A stretch of 64,000 nucleotides of DNA, taken from contig CADCIQ010000042.1 in assembly GCA_902801425.1 (NCBI GenBank), forward strand, positions 1 through 64,000. Reading direction: 5' to 3'. The notes beneath the pieces are model-generated. The model did no database searches, was not told the DNA's origin, and worked only from the letters and a program-made list of their open reading frames with translations. The position numbers and the translations under genes were made by a program. The DNA is from an uncultured Bacteroidales bacterium (lineage in GTDB: Bacteria; Bacteroidota; Bacteroidia; Bacteroidales; Bacteroidaceae). Positions 28,079 to 37,551 of this stretch are shown here, piece by piece (position 1 is the first letter of the stretch; each line of letters starts with the position of its first letter).

Positions 28079-29359
28079 TTTCAATTTACTTAGCAGGAAG
28101 CCAAACCACTCCTCATACTGCTCTTCATACCAGAAGTGTCCTGTCTGCTGATATGGTGAGATAACTTTTTCACCTCCAGCCACATTGTATGTGGCATACA
28201 TTGAAGTTGGTGCTACTACATCATCGTTATATCCGAATGAATACCAACCCGGAACGGTGATTCTCTTTGCAAAATTCACGCCGTCGTAGTATCTCATGCA
28301 CCCTACCTCTGCCTGATCTGGCTTTTCCACCTGATAGAAAAGATGCGGCCATCCACAAGCTACTTTCTTTAGGGCTGCCTCATGGTCGCACATAGCAGCA
28401 TGAACTGGAGCATAGCAACTTACACGCTTATCGAGAGCCGTTGTGGCAAGGGTGAGGAAACCTCCCTGAGAAGATCCGCAGACTCCGAGATTCTTTCCGT
28501 CCCATTGCACGGCATCACCATTGCCGAATGCCTCAAGGAAGTCTATGGAACGAATACAACCTGTCACCACATGCTTGTAATAGGAACGGTCACGGTTATT
28601 ACAGCCATTCAACCAATAGTCTGCCAAAGCAGCAGAGAAGAGGTTATCATAGTATAACTGATCCTTGATCACTGGTATTCCGTGAATACCTATCTCAAGT
28701 ACGATAACGCCTTTCTTGCAAAGTCCCTCATCACCACCGTATGGACGAACACCAGCCCCTGGAACTTTCAGTATCGCAGGATATTTGCCTGCCTTTGCAG
28801 GAACATTGAGAATACCATATACTCTCCTACCCCATCGGTCATTATGGAATGAAACATGATATGTGCTCACATCTGCCGAAGAACGCTCTGGAAGGTACTC
28901 CATGTGTGGTTCAAGTGCCGTATTACGAGCTTCCTTTATAGCATTTGCCCAAAATTCATCAAAATCCTTTGGGCATTGTGCCTGGGGCTGTATCTTCTCT
29001 GGAGAAACGGCTGCTATGCAATGTGCCTGATAGTCTTTACCACCAACATGTGCCGTAGCCTTTAATTTATAGAAGCCCGGAACCTGCATCTTGCCAGTAA
29101 TCTTTGCCGTTCCTGTCTTTAGAGTTATCTCTTTCTTTGTATCAGGATACATATCAGGTCCCATCTCGTATGATACTTTTACATCATCAAGAAGAGTGCC
29201 CGATTTCATGACACTTATGATAAAGCCTATATTCTCTCCTGTCTTATATGTCCAGTCCTTATGATCAGGCGTAATGGTCACAGTAATATTAGTGCCACGA
29301 ATCTGAGCCTCTACACATACCGCAACAAACAACATTATTATTGTTAAGACTTTCTTCAT
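28073..29359 (-). CDS. CE7 family acetyl (xylan) esterase
   Basis: It removes O-acetyl groups from acetylated oligosaccharides. The signal peptide ends VEAQ, followed by a beta-sandwich extension (about residues 20-120), then an alpha/beta hydrolase fold. The catalytic triad is visible: Ser297 in CGSSQGG, Asp379/380 in GYNDDVVAPTS and His408 in QQTGHFW. The size, 428 aa, is larger than single-domain CE7 enzymes because of the N-terminal domain. It overlaps the GH5 gene by 4 bp (ATGA), so the two are translationally coupled. Confidence 0.93.
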   Translation of the reverse strand: MKKVLTIIMLFVAVCVEAQIRGTNITVTITPDHKDWTYKTGENIGFIISVMKSGTLLDDVKVSYEMGPDMYPDTKKEITLKTGTAKITGKMQVPGFYKLKATAHVGGKDYQAHCIAAVSPEKIQPQAQCPKDFDEFWANAIKEARNTALEPHMEYLPERSSADVSTYHVSFHNDRWGRRVYGILNVPAKAGKYPAILKVPGAGVRPYGGDEGLCKKGVIVLEIGIHGIPVIKDQLYYDNLFSAALADYWLNGCNNRDRSYYKHVVTGCIRSIDFLEAFGNGDAVQWDGKNLGVCGSSQGGFLTLATTALDKRVSCYAPVHAAMCDHEAALKKVACGWPHLFYQVEKPDQAEVGCMRYYDGVNFAKRITVPGWYSFGYNDDVVAPTSMYATYNVAGGEKVISPYQQTGHFWYEEQYEEWFGFLLSKLKK

Positions 29360-30738
29360 TTGCTTATCCTCCTCGTCATTTCCTTAATAATCTCCATCGT
29401 AGATTTATCCACGGCGAAAACGGAGTTTAGTCCTTGTTCTTCCTGAGCAGGATCACAAACATAGTCATCCCAGCGCTGCCAGATAGTATGCTTGACATTT
29501 GCCTTGCCACCCCATCCCCAGAAGTTGCAGCCAGCAATCTTACCAGACTCAGCGATGATATTGAACACATATTTATAGTATGCGTCACGCCCCTTTGTCG
29601 CGCTTCCCGGAGTAAACAGGAAACGATCACGAGGATAGCCGAACTCCTCAAGCACAATCGGGCGGCCAGCCTTCTCCATAAGCCGATATGCACGATTGAT
29701 ATATGCAAGGGTGGAATCACACGCCACCTTCACGTTATCCACGATAGGATCAGGTGCGCCCTCCTTTATAGTCTTGTCAGCATCATAGTTCTGGTTGAAC
29801 TTACCAATCCAGCCCCAGTTATTTGGCCAGATATGAATACAAGCATAGTCTATATTTGGGAGAGTATGAATAGCATTAAACAATCGCATATCATCCTCAC
29901 AACCATGCTCGCCCTCACTACCAGTAGTAACAAGATGGTTTGGATCAAGACTCTTTATCAAAGTTGACTGCTCGTCAATCCATTCTATGGACTTATACTT
30001 GTGCAACTCATCATTTATAAAGCAGCGTGGCTCATTTGCTATCTCCCACGCCATCAAAGCCTTGCTATCCTTATATGGCTGACCAGTATATCTATTGGTA
30101 CGAGTAACCATCTTTCGAACATGATCTGCAGCAAGCGCCTTTGCCTTGTCGTTGAGAATGAAATTTGACACATACTGCATGTACTCCCACCAGCCATCAA
30201 TGCTTGGAACTGGAGTCTGGTCGAAATGTCGTGTACCAGTGCCGTCCGACTTCTGAACATCACCCTTGAAGCCTACCCAATCAAGATACGCACCATAGCC
30301 GCCCGACCATTCCCAGGCATTATTGAAATAGAGCACAGCCCTCATATCACGCTTCTCAAGCTCTGCCATGAGGAAGTCGAGACCTGCGAGAATAGTATCA
30401 TTATATACTCCAGGTTCTGATTGCAGCTTGGGTGCTATATGACTTGGAATGCCATCACGACCATCACCACCTATGAGCACACGCACATTATCAATGCCTA
30501 CGGCACGCATATCGTCAAGTTCCTGTATGAGACGCTTACGATTACCTCCTTGGCCCTCACTTCCGAGGATAGCGCCATACCAAAGGTTTGTACCTACATA
30601 GCGATATTCCTTGCCCTGCAAATAGAACTTTCCATCCTTTATAGAGACAAAGGAGGTTCCCTCCTCTGCCCTTGCTACCAAAGCAAGCAGACAGAAGAGT
30701 AGAACCACACTACACTTACTACAAACTAACTTAATCAT
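29356..30738 (-). CDS. GH5 family endo-beta-1,4-mannanase-like enzyme
   Basis: It probably cleaves the beta-1,4-mannan backbone (subfamily 7 type). The N-terminal signal reads VLLFCLLALVARAEE. The motif YRYVGTNLWYGAILGS and the GGDGRDG loop match bacterial GH5_7 mannanases. The acid/base Glu236 is in WEIANEPR and the nucleophile is Glu365 in LEEFGYPRD; HIWPNNWGW supplies the conserved His and Trp. The length of 460 aa fits. It is coupled to the acetyl esterase gene by a 4 bp overlap. Cellulase activity cannot be excluded from sequence alone. Confidence 0.9.
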   Translation of the reverse strand: MIKLVCSKCSVVLLFCLLALVARAEEGTSFVSIKDGKFYLQGKEYRYVGTNLWYGAILGSEGQGGNRKRLIQELDDMRAVGIDNVRVLIGGDGRDGIPSHIAPKLQSEPGVYNDTILAGLDFLMAELEKRDMRAVLYFNNAWEWSGGYGAYLDWVGFKGDVQKSDGTGTRHFDQTPVPSIDGWWEYMQYVSNFILNDKAKALAADHVRKMVTRTNRYTGQPYKDSKALMAWEIANEPRCFINDELHKYKSIEWIDEQSTLIKSLDPNHLVTTGSEGEHGCEDDMRLFNAIHTLPNIDYACIHIWPNNWGWIGKFNQNYDADKTIKEGAPDPIVDNVKVACDSTLAYINRAYRLMEKAGRPIVLEEFGYPRDRFLFTPGSATKGRDAYYKYVFNIIAESGKIAGCNFWGWGGKANVKHTIWQRWDDYVCDPAQEEQGLNSVFAVDKSTMEIIKEMTRRISK

Positions 30739-30786
30739 TTTCTTGTCAAATTGGAGTTCGAGGAGTACAAGAAGTAACGCTCCTTA

Positions 30787-32325
30787 TTACTTCTTAGAAT
30801 AGAGGAATGGCACCACCGGCAATCCCCTTACGTTATGCAGTTTGCCAGGAATGAAATTCTTATAGCAATAGCGGATGCCCTTGATATCCTTCACCTCGGG
30901 ACAAGCCAAGGTGAGATAGCAGCCCTGACGCTTTACGTTCTGCCAAGCAGAAGAAGCCCACACGATTGCCTTATGCCATTTGCCTTCAGCATCCTGAGCC
31001 TCAAAGCCTTCTATATTATCCAGACGGTCAAAGCCCTCATCTCCATTCTTGAAATATAGATGCAAGACCTTTCCCTTTGCATTAGGATTCTTCTCAACGG
31101 CAGTTCCTGCAATAACAGCCTTTTCCTCGCTATTGGCATCTACCTCCTCCATATACTCAAACTCTGGAGCTTCCGCAGCTATGCCCTCCACACCATAGTC
31201 ACGCGCAAGAGCCATATATGCAAGGCGTTGTCCTATCTGCTTCTTCTGAGCACCATGTATCTGCTTTGCCTCATAGTCATATATAAGGTCGCTCGTACAA
31301 ACACATCCGCTATTCTCCAGTTCCTTGGCAATCGTATGCTGGGCAGCACGGAAATCAGCCCCCTGAGTGCCATCCACATCATCATACCAATAAGGTGGAA
31401 GCTCTACCGTATATATCGGTAACTTGTCATTAGGCTGATTCCACATCTTACGCCAAAGGCGTGTCATGGTCTTGAAACGCTCGATATATTGCTTCTCATA
31501 TCCCACGTTTGACTCTCCCTGATTCCAGAGGAAACCCTTTATGGTATATCCTGCAAGCGGATTAAGCATTCCGTTGAACATCACCATCCTCTGATGATAG
31601 TCATTATCTGAAACTGGTGTTAATCCGTCAGGATAGGTAAGCAAAGTGTCCTTAGGCAACCAGCCCTCAACACACGAACCGCCCCAAGAGCAGTTGATAA
31701 TGCCTACCGGAACATCGAGCATATCAGCCAAAGTGGTGGCAAAGTAATAGCCACAGGCAGAGAAGCGTGAGGCTGTCTTAGGCGACGGTATCTCCCACTT
31801 GCCCTCAACCTTGTTCTGAGGTTCGGGCTTTCCCACCTTAGGAATAGTGGCAACGCGCACGGAGTTACGATACTTTCCCGACTGTGCGATAGTCTCGTTA
31901 GCTCCCTCTATCGGGCAGTTCCAGAAACCGCCGAGCGGCATCTCCATGTTCGACTGTCCGGAACAGAACCACACCTCGCCTATCAGCACGCCAGCAGAGA
32001 CTTTCGTATCTAAAGCCACAGCCTTATTGTCCTTGTCTGGATCGGTATTGTATTCCGCAAATGTAATACTGTATTTGTCATAAGATGCCACAGGGGTACT
32101 AACCTCAATCATCCAGCGACCATCTTTCTGTGCCTTTGCCACATACGCATCAGCCGTCCAACTCGCTGTCACCTTAATATAATGGCCCGCCTCTGCCCAT
32201 CCCCAGACCTTAGCCTTGGTGTTCTGCTGCAAAACCATATTATCCCCGAAGATTTCAGGAATCTCCAGGGCATTGGCAGCAAGAACAGCCAAAAGGGAAA
32301 ACATAAAGGATATTAATCGTTTCAT
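30787..32325 (-). CDS. SGNH-type sialate O-acetylesterase family protein, probable glycan acetylesterase
   Basis: The start at 32325 (MKRLISFMFSLLAVLAANA) gives a clean signal peptide; the longer form begins four residues earlier. The SGNH blocks are seen: nucleophile Ser in FCSGQSNMEMPLGG (near residue 130), GFLWNQGESNVGY as block III, and KQIHGAQKKQIG with the His. In Bacteroidetes glycan loci such enzymes remove acetyl groups from mannan or xylan rather than sialic acid. It is the first gene of the enzyme operon. The length of 512 aa is normal for the family. Confidence 0.85.
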   Translation of the reverse strand: MKRLISFMFSLLAVLAANALEIPEIFGDNMVLQQNTKAKVWGWAEAGHYIKVTASWTADAYVAKAQKDGRWMIEVSTPVASYDKYSITFAEYNTDPDKDNKAVALDTKVSAGVLIGEVWFCSGQSNMEMPLGGFWNCPIEGANETIAQSGKYRNSVRVATIPKVGKPEPQNKVEGKWEIPSPKTASRFSACGYYFATTLADMLDVPVGIINCSWGGSCVEGWLPKDTLLTYPDGLTPVSDNDYHQRMVMFNGMLNPLAGYTIKGFLWNQGESNVGYEKQYIERFKTMTRLWRKMWNQPNDKLPIYTVELPPYWYDDVDGTQGADFRAAQHTIAKELENSGCVCTSDLIYDYEAKQIHGAQKKQIGQRLAYMALARDYGVEGIAAEAPEFEYMEEVDANSEEKAVIAGTAVEKNPNAKGKVLHLYFKNGDEGFDRLDNIEGFEAQDAEGKWHKAIVWASSAWQNVKRQGCYLTLACPEVKDIKGIRYCYKNFIPGKLHNVRGLPVVPFLYSKK

Positions 32326-32523
32326 ATCTGGTTGCAAAATTAAGACATTTCCATATCATTGCCTTACACTATTTTGTCATTTTGTTATACGTTTTGTTTA
32401 ATTGCTAAAAAATCACACGAACATAATATTTACCTGCGTAGAGATTACAACCATGCAACAGAGTTACGGTTTCCATGATAATCCAATTAAGAAACAAATA
32501 AATTACCTTTATTTTACCTTAAT

Positions 32524-32595
32524 AATACCATAGTTTATGGTATTATAATGGTATTATTATGGTAATATAATGGTATTATAATGGTATTATCATCG
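32524..32595. repeat. Tandem atggtatta repeat with palindromic head, copy A
   Basis: Begins with aataccatagtttatggtat (a palindrome), followed by five degenerate copies of an atggtattata word and ending catcg. The 72 bases match 52282-52353 with two differences. Both copies are followed within about 10-15 bp by a ggaggaa..agggaga motif. It sits in the gap between divergent genes. Confidence 0.85.
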
Positions 32596-32756
32596 GACTT
32601 TATTGGGAGGAAGAAGGGAGAATCATAGGCTTTACAGCAACTGGACACTATGCCTTGATGCGTGCGTGTTGGTTTGCATAATGTTCTATGTATTTGCTCA
32701 CTTTGTATTAACAGATGTTAAAAACGGGAAGGATAATTGTCAAAATATCGAATAGA

Positions 32757-32789
32757 TTTGCTGAGTATGCAATTTTATTGCTATATTTG
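32757..32789 (+). promoter_or_regulatory. Promoter for thioredoxin-like gene
   Basis: TTTG (32757-32760), a 21 bp spacer and TATATTTG (32782-32789) match the Bacteroidetes consensus very well. The leader to the start codon at 32859 would be about 65 bases. Confidence 0.75.
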
Positions 32790-32858
32790 CACAAAATTCA
32801 CAAAGAATTATTATTCTAACCAAGAGTAGTCATACAAACTTAAATTTGTTATAAACTT

Positions 32859-34040
32859 ATGATATCTATCATTTTACTGATATGCTTTGTATCTGCCTTT
32901 ATTGGTGGATGGGCACAGGAGTCTAAACCTTCTGAAGAAAAATCTCTCGCCCCAATAGTCATAGAGGGTAATGTAGAACGAGTGCCTGATGGTACTGTCT
33001 TATGGCTAAGTGTTCGTGACTATAAATATATGTCTTGGAGTAGTGTGCAAAAAGCTACAATTGAGGGGGGCAAATTCCGATTTGTTTATGTTCCGAAAAA
33101 AACAGAAGACGAATATTATTTAAACACTATAGGAATGAGACGTGGTATTCGTCTATATGCGACTTCTGGTACAACGACTACTGTTTCTGGTGTAGGGGTG
33201 GATTACGAAAACTGGTATATAAAGAATGACAATCCTTTGCAGAAGGAGGCTAATGAATATCGTGCCTATCTTGACGAAAAGATTCCCGGATATTTTGATC
33301 TTAGAAGGAGATACGAATGGATTAATAATGATGATGACGAGTATTACTCAGTAAAGAGGAAGTGGAAAAAAGCAGATTCTCTATATGTGGAGCGTATGAC
33401 GGAATATATGCAAGACAAAAAGTTCAGTCCTGTCTTTTCATATTATCTCTGGAGTATTTCTGTAAGAATACTTATTAGTCGGAACAAGGGGCAAAGGGCA
33501 AAAGCAGCAAAACTGCTGGCTATAGCTCCAAAGGTTGAGAAGCGAGAAGAAGAAGAATATGTATATACTGCAAGACAGCAGTTACAGCCCAAATATGAGC
33601 CTCTAAAGATTGGAGAAAAACTTCATGACTTCGTATTGTATGATCATGACGGCAAAGAGCATCATCTAACAGAGTTTAACGGAAACGGGAAGTACCTGTT
33701 GCTTGAGTTTAATTCAAGATCTTGTGTTGGATGTATGAAGCATCGCCCTAAAGAAGTACTTGACAATCTCTATAAGAACCACTCTGACAAAGTGGATATG
33801 CTCTTAGTGAACATCGACGATCCGTATTACTGGAATATAGAATGCAAGGATCCGAACAAGTATGGTAGAGATCCGTGGCATGAATGGAACGACAAGAAAG
33901 GTGCTGAGGATATCATGCAAAGATATGGGACAGAGACAGGTGTATATTATTTCTTCGTCTCTCCAGACGGCACAATCCTCGGCAGAATTAGCGATCGAGG
34001 GGATTTGACTGATGCTATAAAAAAATATTTTAAGCTATAA
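32859..34040 (+). CDS. Thioredoxin-fold thiol-disulfide protein, TlpA-like
   Basis: It is an exported redox protein. A signal peptide (MISIILLICFVSAFIGGWAQ) is followed by a beta-rich N-terminal domain like DUF4369 (residues about 35-110), a charged helical middle and a C-terminal thioredoxin domain with the active-site CVGC in SRSCVGCMKHRPKEV (near residue 290). A cis-Pro region is not obvious (FFVSPDGTI may serve). The length of 393 aa is typical of Bacteroidetes TlpA-like proteins. It is monocistronic and ends at a perfect palindrome shared with the convergent AraC gene. Confidence 0.88.
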   Translation: MISIILLICFVSAFIGGWAQESKPSEEKSLAPIVIEGNVERVPDGTVLWLSVRDYKYMSWSSVQKATIEGGKFRFVYVPKKTEDEYYLNTIGMRRGIRLYATSGTTTTVSGVGVDYENWYIKNDNPLQKEANEYRAYLDEKIPGYFDLRRRYEWINNDDDEYYSVKRKWKKADSLYVERMTEYMQDKKFSPVFSYYLWSISVRILISRNKGQRAKAAKLLAIAPKVEKREEEEYVYTARQQLQPKYEPLKIGEKLHDFVLYDHDGKEHHLTEFNGNGKYLLLEFNSRSCVGCMKHRPKEVLDNLYKNHSDKVDMLLVNIDDPYYWNIECKDPNKYGRDPWHEWNDKKGAEDIMQRYGTETGVYYFFVSPDGTILGRISDRGDLTDAIKKYFKL

Positions 34041-34049
34041 ACCGATTTT

Positions 34050-34129
34050 TAGTTCATAATTCATAGTGCATAGTTCATAGTTGGAGGGTGTATGCTAACT
34101 ATGAACTATGCACTATGAATTATGAACTA
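34050..34129. terminator. Perfect 33 bp palindrome between convergent genes
   Basis: The arms 34050-34082 and 34097-34129 are perfect complements built of catagttcata-like words, with a 14-base loop. The element lies 9 bp past the plus-strand stop and 13 bp from the minus-strand stop. Its position fits a bidirectional terminator, though it is AT-rich and has no clear terminal T-run. Confidence 0.75.
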
Positions 34130-34141
34130 TTATGAACTAAA

Positions 34142-34891
34142 CTATGACGTGTTTCTTGTGGTAGTTCTCTCTGAACTCCGTAGGGGTACATCCCTTACGC
34201 TTCTTGAAGATACGGTTGAAGTTTTGCGTAGTTTGAAGAATCGGCTGAATGCCGTTGCCGTCATGGAAACAAGGTCGGCAAGATCCTGAAGCCTTATTTC
34301 CTCACGATAGTGTGAATCTATGTATTCCTTAACCTTCTGCACCCTACGGCTATCCGTACTCATCTTAACGTGTGCGAAAGCACTTGATGACAACAGTTTA
34401 TAGTCGGTACTGATAGACAGTTCATACATAAGCTCGAAGAACTTCATCACGCTATAGAACCCAGGTTCCATATTGACGAGTTCATTAAGACGATCATAAA
34501 CCCTCATTATCGTCTTCATGCCAAAGGCAACACCAACATCCGCCCTATTGAACAGGTCTTGAAGCGGTTGCATGTGGGTCTTGGCAAGAAAAGCGTCAGA
34601 AAAGAGATCTCTGGAGAAATGAATGGTAATCTCACGAATATCCTGCGACTTGCATTCATACTGTTCCCAAGTATGCTCAAGTCCACCACCAAGAAGCGCA
34701 AGGTCATAATTACCAAGCACCTCTATGCTATCGCCTACTACCCTACGATTACCCTGGCAGTTCTCCACGAAGTTAATCTCCATCTCCCCATGCCTGTGCA
34801 TAGGATAGGTGTGCTGCTTTTTATGGCGTTCTACCAAATGATAGCAATCCTTCTCCGTGAGGCGTGTGATCTCGGAAATTATTTCATTCAT
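34142..34891 (-). pseudogene. AraC-family transcription regulator broken by internal deletion
   Basis: An N-terminal cupin-like sensor (HRHGEMEINFVENCQG) and the start of the AraC DNA-binding domain (VKEYIDSHYREEIRLQDLAD, AFSRFFKLR) are intact. After KLR the frame changes. Reading the other frame gives NFNRIFKKRKGCTPTEFREN and ends HVIV, the normal family C-terminus. About 40 codons, covering most of the second helix-turn-helix, are missing, and the net loss (about 120 bases) is not a multiple of three. The start MNEIISEITRL (34891) is chosen over the longer form, which runs into repeat sequence. It should not bind DNA normally. Confidence 0.85.
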
Positions 34892-34903
34892 ATTCTTTTT
34901 GGG

Positions 34904-35029
34904 GAGTGCAAGGAGTACAAGTAGTAACGTTCCTTCGTCGTTTAAGGAGTACAAGACGATAGTAATAATAGCGAATAATACATTCGTCTTGTACTCCTTT
35001 GAACTCCTTGTACTCCTTATTACTCCTTA
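34904..35029. repeat. Palindrome of aaggagtacaag words upstream of the AraC remnant
   Basis: The left arm (34904-34958) contains aaggagtacaag twice, and the right arm (34984-35029) contains its complement cttgtactcctt two to three times. A single copy of the same word occurs at 30748-30782 between the GH5 and SGNH esterase genes. It fills the spacer between the AraC remnant and the GH2 gene. Confidence 0.75.
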
Positions 35030-35042
35030 AATTAAAAAGATT

Positions 35043-37496
35043 TTACTTCAACGTCAACGCAAGCTTTCCTGCCTTGAGTCCTTCTCCAGAAACTGTGAGA
35101 GAAGCCTTACCTGCTGTCTTCTGAGACTGGATAAGCACCTGTGCATAGCCGTTGAATGCCTTTACCTTGAAATCATGCGTATTGATATCTACTGGTCTCT
35201 CAGGATCATGACAAGCAGGATCACCATTACCAACGCCAAGAATCTTCACATGACCATCAGTCTTAAGAACCAGCTGCTTGCAAGCATCAGGAACAACACG
35301 TCCCTTTGCATCCTTGAGGCATACGGTAACAATGCTCACATCAGTACCATCAGCCTTTATCTCTGTACGATCAGCAGACACATCAATTACAGAAGCCTCG
35401 TCAGTTGTCTGGATGACCTCTTCCATTGCAGGCTTTCCGAACTTATATCCTACAGCCTTTATTTCTCCAGGCTCATAAACGCACTCCCATTCTAGGTGTC
35501 CGTTCTGTGGAACGTATTTCTTCTCAAGTTCCTTGCCATTAACAATCAACTGCACCTGCTCACAGTTAGAGTAAGCCCACACGCTGATTGTATCGCCCTC
35601 ATGTCCCTTCAAGTTCCAATGAGGGAAGATGTGCAGGGTTGGCTCGTATGTCCACCATGCCTTGAGATAGTAAGCCTCATCCTTTGGGAATCCGCAGTAG
35701 TCAAGAATACCGAACTGAGATGTAGTTGCAGGGAACTTCAAAGGATTTGACTCTCCACGGTAGTCGAAGCCTGTCCAGTAGAAACAACCTGAAGCCCATG
35801 GACGGGCAGCATAGAACTGCCAACCACGCTCAATACAGTTATATATGCTATCAGGACCATTAGGTGCACGATTCAATGCCTTCATCCATCTTCCTTCCGG
35901 ATCATCATAATAGATGCCACGGGTGCCACAGCCTGATGTTTCCTCTGATCCATAGCACTTACGCTCAGGGAATGCCAGATGCAAGCTATCAATAGGATTC
36001 TGAAGGATGTAGTTGTAACCAGCCACATCAACAGGATCCTCTACGGAAGGTCCTCCACTTGTAGGGAAGGTGATAGGGCGTGTAGTGTCGAGCAGACGGC
36101 AGTAGTTACGCATAGCAGCGGCAATACGCTTTCCACGCTCATCCCATTCCAATCCCCATTCCTCATTTCCGAGACTCCAGAGAATGATACTTGGATGGTT
36201 ACGGTCGCGCTCAATCATCTTTGTCAGACACTTGATCTGGTATTCACTCGTACCGGAAAGACGGTTCTCGTCAATTACCAATATACCGAGAGAGTCACAG
36301 ATGTCAAGCAAAGCAGGAGTCATAGGGTTATGGGCAGAACGGTATGCGTTACATCCCATCTTCTTCAACTGCCTCATACGCCACAGGAGAACGGCATCTG
36401 GAATACCTGAACCGACACCAGCGTGATCCTGATGCATATTCACGCCCTTCAACCTCGTGCGCACATTATTTATAAGGAAGCCGTTCTTCTTGTGGAACTT
36501 CACCTGGCGGCAGCCGAACTTAGTTCTTACGGAATCAACAACCTTATCGTTGATAAGCAACTTTGACACACAGGTGTAGAGATATGGATCCGTAGGAGTC
36601 CAGAGATGTGGATTCTCAAGGTTCACATCATACTTGAAAGAACCGCTATCAGAAAACTTACGCGCAGAAACGCTTGTATATTCACGCCCTTCACCATCAA
36701 CGGTCAGCACCTCATTACCTTCTGCATCATACACGAAATACTGCATCTTGCATTGTACGGCAAGATCTGAACAGTTCTGCACGCTACCCTTGAATGTGAT
36801 AGCAGCCTTATTGAAGTTATTGTTAGAGAACTTAACACGAACGCTAATACCATTCGTAGGTATATGTACGGCATCAGACTTCAGCATATTCACATGACGA
36901 TAGATACCTCCACCCTCATAGAACCAGCCTTCCTCCATAGTGGCATCGGTACGCACGCACACCACGTTATCCTCACCAAACTTCAGATAATCCGTGATGT
37001 CATACTCCTGTGAGAGATACCCACTCTCCTCACCACCGCAATAGAATCCGTTTACCCATACACGGCAAGCACGGAAGATACCATCAAAGATAAGCTCAAT
37101 ATGCTTACCAAGATCTTCCTTGTCAACATGGAAGGTCTTACGATACCAGCCTACTGAATTTTCTGGGAATTTATATCCCACAGCCTTATAACCGTGAGAG
37201 TGGCTTGCCACGGAGTCAAAAGGAAGATCCACCACGAAATCGTGAGGAAGATCCACGGTTTTCCAATCCTTGTCGTCAAACTTAGGGCTGTAAGGACCGT
37301 TATTGTGAATGGAGTTAGCCTTTGTAAGATAGTTGAAATACTCAGTACCGCATCCGAAGTCCTTTGAAGGGTCGGCTGCATTACCAAGATGGAATTTCCA
37401 CCCCTCATCAAAGTTGACAAGAACACGCTGAGCCATTGCAGGCATACACAAGCATGCAAAGAGTATCGCTATGAAAAAAGAAAAATGTTTATTCAT
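35043..37496 (-). CDS. GH2 family beta-galactosidase-like glycoside hydrolase
   Basis: It is an exported exo-glycosidase. A signal peptide (CLCMPAMAQ) is followed by a jelly-roll sugar-binding domain (KTVDLPHDFVVDLPFDS), an immunoglobulin-like domain, the TIM barrel with acid/base Glu in WSLGNEEWGLEWD and nucleophile Glu in CYGSEETSG, then DUF4982-like and further beta domains. Length is 817 aa. HNPMTPALLDICDSLGILVIDE is the GH2 signature. Substrates could be beta-galactosides or another beta-glycoside. It lies next to the broken AraC gene and could help remove galactose side chains of glucomannan, but that is inference. Confidence 0.9.
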   Translation of the reverse strand: MNKHFSFFIAILFACLCMPAMAQRVLVNFDEGWKFHLGNAADPSKDFGCGTEYFNYLTKANSIHNNGPYSPKFDDKDWKTVDLPHDFVVDLPFDSVASHSHGYKAVGYKFPENSVGWYRKTFHVDKEDLGKHIELIFDGIFRACRVWVNGFYCGGEESGYLSQEYDITDYLKFGEDNVVCVRTDATMEEGWFYEGGGIYRHVNMLKSDAVHIPTNGISVRVKFSNNNFNKAAITFKGSVQNCSDLAVQCKMQYFVYDAEGNEVLTVDGEGREYTSVSARKFSDSGSFKYDVNLENPHLWTPTDPYLYTCVSKLLINDKVVDSVRTKFGCRQVKFHKKNGFLINNVRTRLKGVNMHQDHAGVGSGIPDAVLLWRMRQLKKMGCNAYRSAHNPMTPALLDICDSLGILVIDENRLSGTSEYQIKCLTKMIERDRNHPSIILWSLGNEEWGLEWDERGKRIAAAMRNYCRLLDTTRPITFPTSGGPSVEDPVDVAGYNYILQNPIDSLHLAFPERKCYGSEETSGCGTRGIYYDDPEGRWMKALNRAPNGPDSIYNCIERGWQFYAARPWASGCFYWTGFDYRGESNPLKFPATTSQFGILDYCGFPKDEAYYLKAWWTYEPTLHIFPHWNLKGHEGDTISVWAYSNCEQVQLIVNGKELEKKYVPQNGHLEWECVYEPGEIKAVGYKFGKPAMEEVIQTTDEASVIDVSADRTEIKADGTDVSIVTVCLKDAKGRVVPDACKQLVLKTDGHVKILGVGNGDPACHDPERPVDINTHDFKVKAFNGYAQVLIQSQKTAGKASLTVSGEGLKAGKLALTLK

Positions 37497-37551
37497 TTAA
37501 GTTGTCGTAATTAAGTCCTGAAAAGATATTAGGTAAAACTGGCTATTTTTG

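Noticed and set aside
32335..32342. TAATTTTG promoter element for the SGNH esterase operon
   Set aside because: It lies only about 10 bp before the chosen start codon and has no TTTG partner, so it is not listed as a promoter.
32524..32595. CRISPR-like regular repeats
   Set aside because: The repeat words are contiguous and degenerate with no spacers, and there are no cas genes.
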